A stretch of DNA of 64,000 nucleotides from an uncultured Psychrobacter sp. (GTDB lineage: Bacteria; Pseudomonadota; Gammaproteobacteria; Pseudomonadales; Moraxellaceae), in the NCBI GenBank assembly GCA_947495055.1, contig CANLXO010000013.1, positions 28,260 through 92,259 on the forward strand, read 5' to 3'. The notes beneath the pieces are model-generated. The model saw nothing but the letters and a program-made list of their open reading frames with translations, was not told the origin of the DNA and did not search any database. Shown here in pieces: positions 9,405-19,765 of the stretch (positions are counted from its first letter, which is position 1; every line of letters begins with the position of its first letter). Made by a program: the position numbers and the translations under genes.

Positions 9405-9812
9405 TTAAGTTGATCGACCCTCTCCGAAAATAGCCAAACCTTCATCCAATTTACACCAATTAGCTTTATAGTCAGTATATATTTGAGCATCAATGGTTAC
9501 TGGAATATCATCATCGAACAAGGCGATGGCTAATTCTATCTGTTCTAGTGAAGCACCTTTAACACGAAAGCCCAAGCTTGAGCCACACTGACTACAGAAG
9601 CTGCGAGTCGTGCCATTTGCAGCGACAAATTCTTTAAGTAATGATTCTCCTGACAGCCATTTTAATCCTTGGACACTCACTAAAGTGCCAAATGCTGCGC
9701 CATGAAATTTACGGCACATTGAGCAATGACAGTTTGCAGCTTGATTGCTAAAACCCGTCACAGAAAATTGGATACCTTCACATAAGCAAGATCCTTTATA
9801 CTCTTTATTCAT
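9405..9812 (-). CDS. GFA/CENP-V family zinc protein
   Basis: This 135-residue protein is of the glutathione-dependent formaldehyde-activating (GFA) fold. The zinc-binding cysteines are visible: CLC near residue 9, CHCSMCRKFHG at about 29-39 and CSQCGSS at about 73-79. Characterised members bind glutathione or act as C-S lyases, but most small GFA proteins have no known substrate, and I do not assign one. AAGGAAAGAG precedes the ATG. The gene sits alone between two direct copies of a 155-bp repeat (9183-9337 and 9841-9998), a sign that this small segment may have been acquired or rearranged. Confidence 0.85.
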   Translation of the reverse strand: MNKEYKGSCLCEGIQFSVTGFSNQAANCHCSMCRKFHGAAFGTLVSVQGLKWLSGESLLKEFVAANGTTRSFCSQCGSSLGFRVKGASLEQIELAIALFDDDIPVTIDAQIYTDYKANWCKLDEGLAIFGEGRST

Positions 9813-9840
9813 AATATTCTCTTTCCTTCATCAATCAGTT

Positions 9841-9998
9841 TTTGTAGGGTGCGCCCCGCGCACCAACGCATCAGTATTAAAAGATAGATTGAATACAATC
9901 ATCTATGTCAATTTTTGCTACTTCCAAATTATTCAAAAACAATGCTTTTAACTTCAAAATCTGGTTCTTAAATGGTGCGTGGAACGCACCCTACGCAA
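9841..9998. repeat. Repeat B, about 158 bp, right of the GFA gene
   Basis: This is the better preserved copy of repeat A. Its ends form imperfect terminal inverted repeats: TTTGTAGGGTGCG...GCGCACCA on the left and TGGTGCG...CGCACCCTACGCAAA on the right. There is no coding capacity, so it looks like a non-autonomous MITE-like element. It lies upstream of the minus-strand GFA gene and may carry its promoter. Confidence 0.85.
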
Positions 9999-10011
9999 AA
10001 TCTCGTAAATT

Positions 10012-11169
10012 TTATTTTTCATCAACCAAAAGCCAACCATCCTCATCAACGACCGATTCATCAAATACTCTTATAAGGCCTTGTTTAACGAGTTCAAGGC
10101 GCGATACTTCAGGCCCGTTTTTATCGCTAACAATAGGCGCGTCTATCGGCATCATAGCTTTCCACTTTGCATCCTGCTTATCCTTACTCGCTAACACAAA
10201 ACTAAAAAATGCCGTGTCGCCAGCCATCATGCGTAGATCATCAACGACTAATTGCGTGCTTTGCTCTTCGGCTTTATCGATAGGCATTTGTGTTCGATAA
10301 CCTGTCCAATCTCCAGAGAACCAATCAAGCCGATTGGCATAATGCTGGCTAGACGCTGGCAAGTTTGCTTGTAGATTCTGAGAATTATCATATTGCGTCA
10401 GATAACGATACTCAGGTAAACGGCTATCTAGGACACTACCGCGTATTTCAATCAATCTATTTTGCTCATCTTCAGCGACGGATCGAAACATCAGAATCGT
10501 TGGCAGCATAGGCATGGTTTTGATACGAGTGATATTGTTGATATTAGCCGCTGCTAGCGTTTGCTTAGCTTTATCTTGAGCATAATATTTTAGACCTAGC
10601 GATAATAATAAATAGCTACTGCTGACAATTAGCATCCAAACGGCGAAACGTTGGCAATTGGCTAGCCAGCCCTTGTTAAATACAGCAAGTTTACGTCCCT
10701 TTATCAGTCCAATAATCATGGCGATAAGCAGCGGCAAAGTATAAAGCGGATCGATAATAAACACTGAGGCAATGCTAAAAGGGGTGAGCGCTAACGACTC
10801 TTGCAATGGCCACAGTAGTTGTGTGCCATAAACGGTGAAGCTGTCTAAGATCGGATGCGTCGTCAGCGCCAAAGTCATGGAAGCAGCTAAGCGTTTACCC
10901 GAGTAGGACAAGGGCATATCACGCCATTGATGATAGCGAGTAATCAACCATGAGCCGATTAATCCGACAGCAGTTAGGACAATGAGCGAATGGCTAAAAC
11001 CGCGATGGTAGGTCATGTTGCTAATGGGATCACCGTAGCGAATAAGTACGTCCAAATCCGGTAGCGTGCCGAGCATTGCGCCGTATAGATAGGCTTTGCG
11101 ACCTTGGTAGTTACCAAGGAGTGCGCCTTGGACGCTCGCACCTAGGACGATTTGACTGAGTGAATCCAT
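10012..11169 (-). CDS. YdjM-type membrane-bound metal-dependent hydrolase
   Basis: This 385-residue inner-membrane protein has an N-terminal YdjM/PF04307 domain. The conserved parts are MDSLSQIVLGASV, the GTLPDLDVL Asp pair, the YHRGFSHS His motif near residue 54 and TTHPILDSF. Four to five membrane helices follow, then a soluble C-terminal part of about 180 residues (about 205-385) that I do not recognise. E. coli YdjM is LexA-regulated, but no clear LexA box is visible here. The biological substrate is unknown. The stop lies 14 bases right of repeat B. Confidence 0.85.
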   Translation of the reverse strand: MDSLSQIVLGASVQGALLGNYQGRKAYLYGAMLGTLPDLDVLIRYGDPISNMTYHRGFSHSLIVLTAVGLIGSWLITRYHQWRDMPLSYSGKRLAASMTLALTTHPILDSFTVYGTQLLWPLQESLALTPFSIASVFIIDPLYTLPLLIAMIIGLIKGRKLAVFNKGWLANCQRFAVWMLIVSSSYLLLSLGLKYYAQDKAKQTLAAANINNITRIKTMPMLPTILMFRSVAEDEQNRLIEIRGSVLDSRLPEYRYLTQYDNSQNLQANLPASSQHYANRLDWFSGDWTGYRTQMPIDKAEEQSTQLVVDDLRMMAGDTAFFSFVLASKDKQDAKWKAMMPIDAPIVSDKNGPEVSRLELVKQGLIRVFDESVVDEDGWLLVDEK

Positions 11170-11301
11170 TGGTTTTGGCTGGCTCTTTCAGAAGATTTTA
11201 GGAATAGGTTTGTGGGTTGTAAGTATTTAAAAATTAGTTTTTCATCTATAGTTATTTTTTAAAATCAATTTTTGTTTTCGGATAATATGAATTTGCATAG
11301 T

Positions 11302-11333
11302 GGTTTGCTGGGCTAAAGCCACAGCCTACAAAG
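11302..11333. repeat. Short repetitive palindrome, TTTGTAGGCTG...AGCCCAGCAAAC type
   Basis: Read on the minus strand, TTTGTAGGCTGTGG is followed by CTTTAGCCCAGCAAAC. The halves pair around a GGCTTTAGCC-like centre. It belongs by appearance to the same broad class of GTAGG palindromes as the repeats near 9.1-10 kb. It lies between the YdjM and DUF72 genes. Confidence 0.6.
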
Positions 11334-11350
11334 AGCTTATGTTTATAATC

Positions 11351-12169
11351 CTACAATACTTCAAACCCAAACTTACCCAGCGCTTCTCGTAGCATCGCAA
11401 TATTATAATAAGCATGCGCATTGACGGTGTTTTGAAAGAAGATATATAACGTATCGAAATGCTGGCGCTGATTGGCGATCGCTTGCGCCCAGTCACTCAT
11501 TTCCGCCTTGGTATAGCGATAATCGTGACGGTCGCTCGCACTCATCGCATTCCACCAGCCCGTATTATTGCCATGCATCCGCAGATAACCGATGCGCTCG
11601 GTAAATATCAACCTTGATGGCGGTAGACCATTGACCTTAGGGTAGTCGACGCTACACCAAATGAGACCTTGCTCTGTAAAGCTATCGACCACTTGCGGGG
11701 TGTGCCAGCCATTATGACGAAACTCGACCGCTAGCGGATACCCGCCAAACCAGCTGACGAGATTGGCAAGATACAGCCTATGCTCGCGCGTACGATCAAA
11801 GCCGTGCGGAAATTGTAAGAGTAGGGGCGCTAGCGCGTTGGTTTCAATGAGTGGCGTTAAGGCGGTGAGAAAAGCCCCAGCATGTTCCGCTGTGCCGCGT
11901 CTAGCATGGGTAAAGTCTTGATGCAATTTGACCGCAAATTTAAGCTCACTATCTGCTTGCACATAAGCTTTATTGACCATGCCCGCAAAAGCCTTTTGCC
12001 CGATAGGCGCATAAAAGGTGCTGTTAATCTCCACCGCGCCGTATTGCTTGGCGTACTCCCGCAAAAAGTCAGTCTTTTTGGTGCCTTGAGGATACAGCGT
12101 GCCTAGCAAGTCCGTATCGCTATAGCCGCCAGTGCCAAGATAAATGGTAGGAGTAGAGCGCTTGTCCAT
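11351..12169 (-). CDS. DUF72 (YecE-like) family protein
   Basis: A 272-residue protein of the DUF72 TIM-barrel family. The N-terminal IYLGTGGYSDTD, then AVEINSTFYAPIG and the C-terminal FFQNTVNAHAYYNIAML are family blocks. No enzymatic activity is established for this family, and none is proposed. GAGTGG lies 6 bases before ATG 12169, which is preferred over GTG 12178. It is probably a single gene on the same strand as ispA, 44 bases downstream of it. Confidence 0.88.
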   Translation of the reverse strand: MDKRSTPTIYLGTGGYSDTDLLGTLYPQGTKKTDFLREYAKQYGAVEINSTFYAPIGQKAFAGMVNKAYVQADSELKFAVKLHQDFTHARRGTAEHAGAFLTALTPLIETNALAPLLLQFPHGFDRTREHRLYLANLVSWFGGYPLAVEFRHNGWHTPQVVDSFTEQGLIWCSVDYPKVNGLPPSRLIFTERIGYLRMHGNNTGWWNAMSASDRHDYRYTKAEMSDWAQAIANQRQHFDTLYIFFQNTVNAHAYYNIAMLREALGKFGFEVL

Positions 12170-12213
12170 GTTAACCACTCTTTAATGATTTAGTTTTTTT
12201 GACATTTATAAGG

Positions 12214-13275
12214 CTATTTTTTTCTAGCCCACAACCATTCTATAAGAGCTAACAGGGCGTTGCTGTTATCGTCTATTAGCTCACGAGTAATGGCGCTGCG
12301 CCCGTTATCGAAGAGCGATTGCGCGTAGTCTTTGGCAGCGTCTACGCCCATGAGTTTGACGTAGGTGGATTTGTCTAGTTTTTCATCGCTGCCAGCAGGT
12401 TTGCCCAAATCATTAGTATTGCCAGTCACATCCAAAATATCATCTTGGACTTGAAAGGCCAGCCCAATGTGCTGCGCGCAGTCTTGTAGTGCCATACGCT
12501 CTTGCGCAGTCGCACCGGCACAGATACCACCCATGAGCATAGCGGCTTCTATCAGCGCGCCTGTCTTGTCACGGTGAATGGCTTCTAACTCACTTTGGGT
12601 GATACTAGCGCGGGCTTCGGCATTGAGATCAAGCATTTGTCCTGACACCATACGCCGCGCGCGCGGAGCAAATACTGCTGATATCATGCTGGCAAGCGTC
12701 GCATCAAAAGGTGCAAAGGTTGGTATTTCAGCGCTTAACACTTCAAAAGCTAGCGTTTGGAGTACATCGCCTGCTAATAGTGCGGTGGCTTCATCAAAGA
12801 CAATATGAGCGGTGGGCTGACCACGGCGCAGCTCGTCATCATCCATACAAGGCAAATCATCATGTACTAAGGAGTAGGTATGCAACAGCTCAACTGCTAG
12901 CGCAGCCCGCCTACACATATCATAGCGCGAGTCATAATCTAGGATATTTTCTAAGCCGCTGTTTTTTGAGTCATCGCTTGCCAAACCGCCATCCATCGAA
13001 TCAATATTTATCAAATCAGCGCCGACTACATTCTCATCATCCTTTGTGCCGCCCTCATAAATATTGGCAAAACTACTAGCGACCAACAGTGGGCGCACAA
13101 GCTTTCCCTGACCTGTCATGACATAGCGACAAGCGTCATTAAGCGGACTTGGCAGCTTAGCATAGGCAAATAAGGTATCAATATCTTGCGCCAAATGCGC
13201 GCGCACCGCGTTATGAAAATCATCAAAATTACTAAAGGGAACAAATTGAGGTGCTAAGGATGGTATAGAGGACAT
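12214..13275 (-). CDS. ispA: Polyprenyl (farnesyl) diphosphate synthase
   Basis: The enzyme joins isopentenyl diphosphate units to allylic diphosphates to make farnesyl diphosphate for quinones and undecaprenyl carriers. The first Asp-rich motif (HDDLPCMDDDELRRG) lies at about 138-152 and the second (QVQDDILDVTGN) near 255. Chain length points to an IspA-type short-chain synthase. At 353 residues it is about 50 longer than E. coli IspA. The excess is an Asp/Asn/Gly-rich insert at about 72-118, between the RPLL helix and the first Asp motif. ATG 13275 is preferred to TTG 13287, but neither has a strong ribosome binding site. Confidence 0.93.
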   Translation of the reverse strand: MSSIPSLAPQFVPFSNFDDFHNAVRAHLAQDIDTLFAYAKLPSPLNDACRYVMTGQGKLVRPLLVASSFANIYEGGTKDDENVVGADLINIDSMDGGLASDDSKNSGLENILDYDSRYDMCRRAALAVELLHTYSLVHDDLPCMDDDELRRGQPTAHIVFDEATALLAGDVLQTLAFEVLSAEIPTFAPFDATLASMISAVFAPRARRMVSGQMLDLNAEARASITQSELEAIHRDKTGALIEAAMLMGGICAGATAQERMALQDCAQHIGLAFQVQDDILDVTGNTNDLGKPAGSDEKLDKSTYVKLMGVDAAKDYAQSLFDNGRSAITRELIDDNSNALLALIEWLWARKK

Positions 13276-13620
13276 AGGTAAATTCAACCACTAAATAGAG
13301 AGATAAAAAGCTGTCGCTGCTAGTGTAACATGATAGATATAAGGGCAAGTATAAGCGCTTTGATAACGTCAGATTTTGGATATTGTATTTCGCTTTATAA
13401 GGTACGCGCGAGAGCTAACTTTGGTTACGTATTATCGATTTAAATTGTCATGTAAATGTGTTCTGATAAGGGGTCGCCTGTTGGTAAGAGCCAAGCACAT
13501 TACGAGTATTATTAAATTAATTTCAGTGTACAAGTATTCACATAAAGGATATCGCTGATCAAGTAAACGGCTCGTCTTATTTAAGAGTGACTTACGAGTG
13601 CGGTTTTAGCTTGTGACAGT

Positions 13621-13638
13621 TAGGGGCACAATCCCCTA
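13621..13638. promoter_or_regulatory. Perfect palindrome TAGGGG-6-CCCCTA
   Basis: TAGGGG and CCCCTA are separated by CACAAT. It directly adjoins the first of three 30-bp repeat units upstream of fadB. It could be an operator half-site pair or a small hairpin; the function is unknown. Confidence 0.5.
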
Positions 13639-13728
13639 CACTAATTGACGGTACAAGCCAGTCAAGAGCACTAATTGACGATACAAGACCGCCGAGGGCA
13701 CACGTTAGCGATACAAGCTAATCAACAG
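13639..13728. repeat. Three degenerate 30-bp tandem units upstream of fadBA
   Basis: Three consecutive 30-base units each begin with CA and share the core TT(G/A)(A/G)CG(G/A)TACAAG at the same offset. Cores read ATTGACGGTACAAG, ATTGACGATACAAG and GTTAGCGATACAAG. The last ten bases of each unit vary. The block lies about 195 bases before the fadB start. Confidence 0.8.
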
Positions 13729-13922
13729 CAACAGCTGCTCTAAATTTTTGTGCGTTAAATAATAAAAGATAATCACGTTGTACGCCAAATATCCCATTTA
13801 TAAGTATAAGTGGGTTTTATGGCTGTATTATTACTCTAATCACCAATAAGTCGCGGATGACTATTACCGTGTTTATTAGGTGACTTTCATCACACCGCTT
13901 TAAACGTAGCAAGGAGTTTCAA

Positions 13923-16082
13923 ATGGTATACCAAGGAAATCGCATTACGGTCAGCATGACTGAGGACGGCATTGCTAATATGCAATTCAACGCTGAAGGT
14001 GAGAGCGTTAATAAGTTCGATACCGAGACCAACAAACAATTTGGCGAAGCAATCACTGCGCTTGAGAATTCAGACGATGTTAAAGGTTTGATTGTCACTT
14101 CAAGCAAAGGCGTGTTTATCGCAGGCGCTGATATTACAGAATTCGTCGCTTCATTCAAAAACCCAGAAGAAGATATCAAAGCTTGGGGCATCAAAATCAA
14201 CGGTGATTTCAACCGTTTTGAAGATCTGCCTTTCCCAAAAGTTGCTGCTATCAATGGCGCCGCACTTGGTGGCGGTTGTGAGATGACACTGGTTTGTGAA
14301 TACCGCGTCATGAGCGAAAAAGCCATCATCGGTCTACCAGAAACTCAGCTAGGTATTTTCCCAGGATTCGGTGGTACCGTGCGTAGTACGCGCGTCATCG
14401 GTATCGATAATGCACTAGAATTAATTGCAACGGGTAGCCCCAAAAAACCAGTTGACGCCTTAAAACTTGGTCTCGTTGACGCGGTCGTTAGCGCTGATGA
14501 CTTGCAAGATGCGGCCACTGACTTGGTCAAAAAATGCATCTCAGGTGAGATTGATTGGCAAGCCAAGCGTGAAGAGAAGCTAAACCCTGTTAAGCTCAAT
14601 CAACTTGAGCAAGCGATGGCGTTTAATAGCGCTAAAGCAATGATCTTTGCCAAAGCTAATCCTAAGCAGTATCCTGCGCCAGCACTTGCTATCGAAGCGA
14701 TTGAAAAGCATGTGAACTTGCCACGCGACGAAGCCATTGAGGTCGAAGCCACTTACTTTGCAAAAGCGGCGAAAACTCCGCAAGCTGAGAGCTTAGTCGG
14801 TCTATTCTTAAGTGATCAATTGGTCAAAAAACTTGCCAAAAAGCACAGCAAGCTGGCACACGATATCTCTGAGGCTGCCGTATTAGGCGCAGGTATTATG
14901 GGCGGCGGTATTGCTTATCAAGCGGCGAGCAAGGGTTTGCCAATCATCATGAAAGATATCAAATCTGAGCAATTAGATTTGGGCATGGGTGAGGCCAGCA
15001 AACTGCTTGGCAAAATGGTCGAACGCAAAAAGATGACTCCAGCGAAGATGGGTGAAACGCTTAGCCGTATCCGTCCTACGCTAAACTACGGTGATTTTGG
15101 TGATACTGATATCGTTATCGAAGCCGTCGTCGAAAACCCTAAAATCAAGCGCTCAGTACTAAAAGAGGTCGAAGGCTTAGTTAAAGACGACGCGATTATC
15201 GCCTCTAACACCTCAACCATCTCTATTACTTACTTAGCAGAAGCACTGGATCGTCCAGAAAACTTCGTTGGTATGCATTTTTTCAATCCAGTAAATCGCA
15301 TGCCGCTCGTAGAAGTTATTCGCGGCGAAAAGTCCTCTGAAGAAGCGATTTCAACGACCGTTGCCTTGGCGACAAAAATGGGTAAAGTGCCAGTTGTGGT
15401 CAATGATTGCCCAGGTTTCTTGGTCAACCGTGTCCTATTCCCATACTTTGGTGCGTTTGACTTACTACTTAAGCAAGGCGCGGACTTTGTCCATGTGGAT
15501 AAAGTCATGGAAAAATTCGGCTGGCCAATGGGTCCGGCCTACTTAATCGACGTCGTTGGTTTGGACACAGGTGTCCACGGCGCAGAGGTTATGGCAGAAG
15601 GGTTCCCTGATCGCATGAAGCCTGATTATAAAGGCGCTATCGAGCATCTTTATGAGAACAAACGCTTGGGTCAAAAGAACGGCGTTGGCTTTTATAAATA
15701 CGAGATGGACAAGCGCGGTAAGCCGAAAAAGAGCGCTGATGATGCCACTTATGAGCTTCTAAAAACTACGACTGATAGCGACAAACAAGAGTTTGATGAT
15801 CAAACCATCATTGACCGTACTATGCTTGCTTTTTGTAACGAGACGGTACGCTGCTTAGAAGACAATATCGTAAGCACGCCATCAGAGGCCGATATGGCGA
15901 TGATTATGGGCGTTGGTTTCCCGCCATTTCGCGGTGGCCCTTGCCGTTATATAGACCAGATGGGTCTAGATAACTACTTGGCACTATGTGAAAAATACGC
16001 GCACCTTGGCAAAGCTTATGAAGCCCCGCAAAAGATTCGCGATATGGCCGCTGCAGGCGAAACGTTTTACGCCACTGCATAG
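13923..16082 (+). CDS. fadB: FadB, fatty-acid oxidation complex alpha subunit
   Basis: FadB carries enoyl-CoA hydratase, 3-hydroxyacyl-CoA dehydrogenase and isomerase activities of beta-oxidation and forms a complex with the FadA thiolase. The 719-residue protein has an N-terminal crotonase domain ([12 protein letters not shown] near 62, [10 protein letters not shown] near 115). The NAD-binding dehydrogenase domain starts at about 318 ([14 protein letters not shown]), and the C-terminal dehydrogenase domain includes [15 protein letters not shown]. Length and order match the family. AAGGAG stands before the ATG. fadA follows after 100 bases. Induction by fatty acids is expected; the operator is not identified. 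Confidence 0.97.
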   Translation: MVYQGNRITVSMTEDGIANMQFNAEGESVNKFDTETNKQFGEAITALENSDDVKGLIVTSSKGVFIAGADITEFVASFKNPEEDIKAWGIKINGDFNRFEDLPFPKVAAINGAALGGGCEMTLVCEYRVMSEKAIIGLPETQLGIFPGFGGTVRSTRVIGIDNALELIATGSPKKPVDALKLGLVDAVVSADDLQDAATDLVKKCISGEIDWQAKREEKLNPVKLNQLEQAMAFNSAKAMIFAKANPKQYPAPALAIEAIEKHVNLPRDEAIEVEATYFAKAAKTPQAESLVGLFLSDQLVKKLAKKHSKLAHDISEAAVLGAGIMGGGIAYQAASKGLPIIMKDIKSEQLDLGMGEASKLLGKMVERKKMTPAKMGETLSRIRPTLNYGDFGDTDIVIEAVVENPKIKRSVLKEVEGLVKDDAIIASNTSTISITYLAEALDRPENFVGMHFFNPVNRMPLVEVIRGEKSSEEAISTTVALATKMGKVPVVVNDCPGFLVNRVLFPYFGAFDLLLKQGADFVHVDKVMEKFGWPMGPAYLIDVVGLDTGVHGAEVMAEGFPDRMKPDYKGAIEHLYENKRLGQKNGVGFYKYEMDKRGKPKKSADDATYELLKTTTDSDKQEFDDQTIIDRTMLAFCNETVRCLEDNIVSTPSEADMAMIMGVGFPPFRGGPCRYIDQMGLDNYLALCEKYAHLGKAYEAPQKIRDMAAAGETFYATA

Positions 16083-16143
16083 TCTCTATTTGAGATAACG
16101 TATTAGGATAAGTGCCGTAAGTCTGTTCATTTATAAAAAATAG

Positions 16144-17355
<1,212 letters not shown>

Positions 17356-17386
17356 TTTTTTAAGTCAGTGATAAGCATCTATTAAG

Positions 17387-17418
17387 AACCCCTAGTCCTT
17401 CTGGCTAGGGGTTTTTTT
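17387..17418 (+). terminator. Terminator of fadBA
   Basis: A 9-bp stem AACCCCTAG / CTAGGGGTT with a 9-base loop is followed by a T run, about 30 bases after the fadA stop. Confidence 0.92.
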
Positions 17419-17589
17419 ATTGAGCTTTTTTATATACAGGCGTGAGTGACAAGTTGTTAATCGCGATTATCATCATTGACCCTATCAACAAAATATGACT
17501 AAATAAGAGGACGTACCATTATTATCTTAATATAGCTCAAAAACCGCTTGGCTGGTCGCGCACTGCTACCGCCGTACAAGGAGTGTACT

Positions 17590-18165
17590 ATGTCCACAAT
17601 GATTACCGATCGCACTTATCGTATCGCTCGCGAAAACACGCAGGCTATGATTATCGATGTACAAGAGCGCCTAACGCCGCACATCTATGATCATGAAAAC
17701 ATCGTCAAAAAGACGGTAACTTTAATTAAAGGCTTACAAGCATTAAACATTCCGATCATGCTCAATGAGCAATACAAAAAAGGTTTGGGTGAGACGCTAC
17801 CTGAAGTTAAAGAAGTATTAGAAGGCAGTAATGCTAAGGGCTTTGAAAAGGTCACCTTTAGTGCTTGTGATAACGATGATTCTTGGCATCATCTTGCGCA
17901 GCAAAATCGTAGTATTGTCTTACTGTTTGGTGTCGAAGCTCATGTTTGCGTCCTACAGACGGCGCTTGATCTGCTCGATAACGGTATGCAGCCGGTCATC
18001 ATCGGGGACGCCGTCGGTTCGCGCTATCCTTATGATAAAAAACAGGCTATTCGCCGTATTCGCCGCGCGGGTGGAGTGATTACGACCGTTGAGACTATTC
18101 TTTTTGAGCTGTGCCGTAGTAGTCAAGATCCGGCGTTTAAAACCATTAGCAATTTAATTAAGTAG
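17590..18165 (+). CDS. Isochorismatase-like cysteine hydrolase
   Basis: This 191-residue protein of the isochorismatase/nicotinamidase superfamily has the catalytic Asp in MIIDVQERL (about residue 22) and the nucleophilic Cys in GVEAHVCVLQTALDL (about 117). The middle Lys may be the one in NEQYKKGLGETL. Similar small hydrolases are often of unknown substrate; true nicotinamidase is less likely because the typical metal-site His motif is not evident. ATG 17590 is chosen because AAGGAG lies 6 bases before it. An HD hydrolase follows after 41 bases, so they may be co-transcribed. Confidence 0.85.
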   Translation: MSTMITDRTYRIARENTQAMIIDVQERLTPHIYDHENIVKKTVTLIKGLQALNIPIMLNEQYKKGLGETLPEVKEVLEGSNAKGFEKVTFSACDNDDSWHHLAQQNRSIVLLFGVEAHVCVLQTALDLLDNGMQPVIIGDAVGSRYPYDKKQAIRRIRRAGGVITTVETILFELCRSSQDPAFKTISNLIK

Positions 18166-18206
18166 AGGCTTTACCTAAATTCATTGCTAAAAGCTTGAGA
18201 ATACTT

Positions 18207-18818
18207 ATGTCATTAGCAGCACAAACACTTGCCTCAACTTCCACTATCGATGAGATAACAGAGTTTTTATTAGAATTAGATGCCCTAAAACGAGTCGACC
18301 GCCGCAGTTACGTGACAGGTACGACGCGCCGCGAAAACTCCGCTGAGCACTCTTGGCATTTAGCCATAGCGTGTTGGTCAATTGCAGAGACGTTTGAGTT
18401 AGCTGTTAATCATGAGCAGCTACTCAAAATGGCACTGGTACATGATTTGGGCGAGATTGATGCGGGCGATACTTTTTTGTACGCTGACACTCGTAGTCAG
18501 GCGCACATCGATGAGCGTACTGGTATTGCGCGTTTGCAAAGCGAGCCTGGCAATGGTATCGCCAATTTAAGTGAGGTGTGGGAGGCGCAAGAAACGGGCA
18601 GTAGCAAAGAGGCTCAGCTTATCAAGGTGGTCGATCGGGTATTACCATTTTTGCTCAATCTAAATACTGAGGGCCAAACTTGGCTTGAGCTTGGTGTCAG
18701 TCGTTCGCAGGTTGCTAATGCTCATGCATTTATTGAAAATAGCTTCCCGATGATTCACGACTGGCTATCCAAACAAATTGATTATGCAACTGAGCAAGGC
18801 TGGCTGATTGATCGATAA
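18207..18818 (+). CDS. HD-domain hydrolase (YfbR/HDDC2-like)
   Basis: The 203-residue protein has the HD-superfamily metal motifs: R-x-N-S-A-E-H-S-W-H near residue 42-50 and VHDLGEIDAGD near 85-95. This arrangement is typical of YfbR/HDDC2-type 5'-deoxynucleotidases, which remove phosphate from deoxynucleoside monophosphates. That function is inferred from family only. ATG 18207 is taken over TTG 18195; the ribosome binding site is weak (TTGAGAA). It may be co-transcribed with the hydrolase upstream. Confidence 0.82.
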   Translation: MSLAAQTLASTSTIDEITEFLLELDALKRVDRRSYVTGTTRRENSAEHSWHLAIACWSIAETFELAVNHEQLLKMALVHDLGEIDAGDTFLYADTRSQAHIDERTGIARLQSEPGNGIANLSEVWEAQETGSSKEAQLIKVVDRVLPFLLNLNTEGQTWLELGVSRSQVANAHAFIENSFPMIHDWLSKQIDYATEQGWLIDR

Positions 18819-18964
18819 ACCAAGATAGATATCATCTTCATAATATCGGACGCGGCACGAGGGAGGAAAATATCCTTTTTGCTTATCCTATTCATAAACA
18901 CTTTCGCTATTAGCTTGGCTCTATTTTAGTGCTATTGACGGACTTAGATGGCTAGCAGCTAGCA

Positions 18965-19687
18965 TCAAAGCTTAGTTGTAGTTTGTTGCACGATCTGTTG
19001 TACTTGTACAAAATCAGCATGGCGCACGTCTTTGCCGCTGGTACAAAATATCACTAATTCAGCGATATTGCGCGCATGATCACCCACGCGCTCTAGCGCT
19101 CGCAGTACCCATAATATATTGATGACCTTGGACACATGACGGCTGTCCTCCATGATATAAGTCATCAAGGCGCGAGTGGCTGATTGATATTCTTCATTGA
19201 CCGCATCATCGCTTTGTAATACCGAAAACGCTTGCTGAGGATTCATCTGTGTAAAGGCACCCAAAGCATCAAGTAGCATAAGGCGCACCTGATTGGAGAG
19301 ATGTTGCACCTCCAAATAGCCTCTAGGTGAAGCGCCGTTTTCGATCAATTGACACGCCATGCGCGCAATCTTGCTAGCCTCATCGCCCACCCGTTCTAGA
19401 TCGACTACGCCTTTACTAAGCGCCATGACCAGACGTAAGTCATTGGCTGCTGGTTGGCGCTTGGCAACCAAGAGTAGGATTTGCTCATCTATCGTAATCT
19501 CTAACTGATTGATGCGCTGATCATCAGCGATGACTTTTTTCGCTACTGGCTCATCCGCTTCTATTAACGCTCGCGTGGCTATGGTGACTTGCTTGGCAGC
19601 CAGATGTCCCATCTGCATAAACAAATCGACAACGTCATGTAATTCATTATCAAAGCTTTTGGATAGATGTTTTTCAGTGATTGGCAT
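18965..19687 (-). CDS. phoU: PhoU, phosphate signalling/transport regulator
   Basis: PhoU links the Pst transporter to the PhoR kinase and prevents Pho activation when phosphate is plentiful. The 240-residue protein is all-helical with two PhoU repeats, each with the acidic metal-binding pattern (DLERVGDEASKIARM and ALERVGDHARNIAEL). ATG 19687 (MPITEKHLSKSFDNEL) matches the family start. It is the last gene of pstS-pstC-pstA-pstB-phoU, 78 bases after pstB. Convergent with the HD hydrolase gene; no clear terminator is visible between them. Confidence 0.96.
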   Translation of the reverse strand: MPITEKHLSKSFDNELHDVVDLFMQMGHLAAKQVTIATRALIEADEPVAKKVIADDQRINQLEITIDEQILLLVAKRQPAANDLRLVMALSKGVVDLERVGDEASKIARMACQLIENGASPRGYLEVQHLSNQVRLMLLDALGAFTQMNPQQAFSVLQSDDAVNEEYQSATRALMTYIMEDSRHVSKVINILWVLRALERVGDHARNIAELVIFCTSGKDVRHADFVQVQQIVQQTTTKL

Positions 19688-19765
19688 AATGGCTCTCTGA
19701 GTCATATAGATTGTCGACAATGGAAATACGAGCAAAAACTAACTTTGCTAGCAGTAACGATTAAT

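Larger units (their letters stand above)
13276..13922. other. Long divergent intergenic region between ispA and fadB
   Basis: About 650 bases without a credible gene. The right half carries a palindrome (13621-13638) and three 30-bp degenerate tandem units (13639-13728), both listed separately. The rest is AT-rich. A 60-codon open frame at 13376-13558 has no ribosome binding site or recognisable product and is not called. The fadBA promoter must lie here, probably in 13740-13900. Confidence 0.6.

Noticed and set aside
9183-9998. Composite transposon carrying the GFA gene
   Set aside because: Neither flanking repeat encodes a transposase; only a passive bracketing can be claimed.
13376-13558. 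60-codon open frame in the ispA-fadB gap
   Set aside because: No ribosome binding site, no recognisable domain, and basic/aromatic composition typical of chance frames in AT-rich DNA.
13639-13728. CRISPR array
   Set aside because: The 30-base units are contiguous without spacers, diverged and only three; no cas genes are present.
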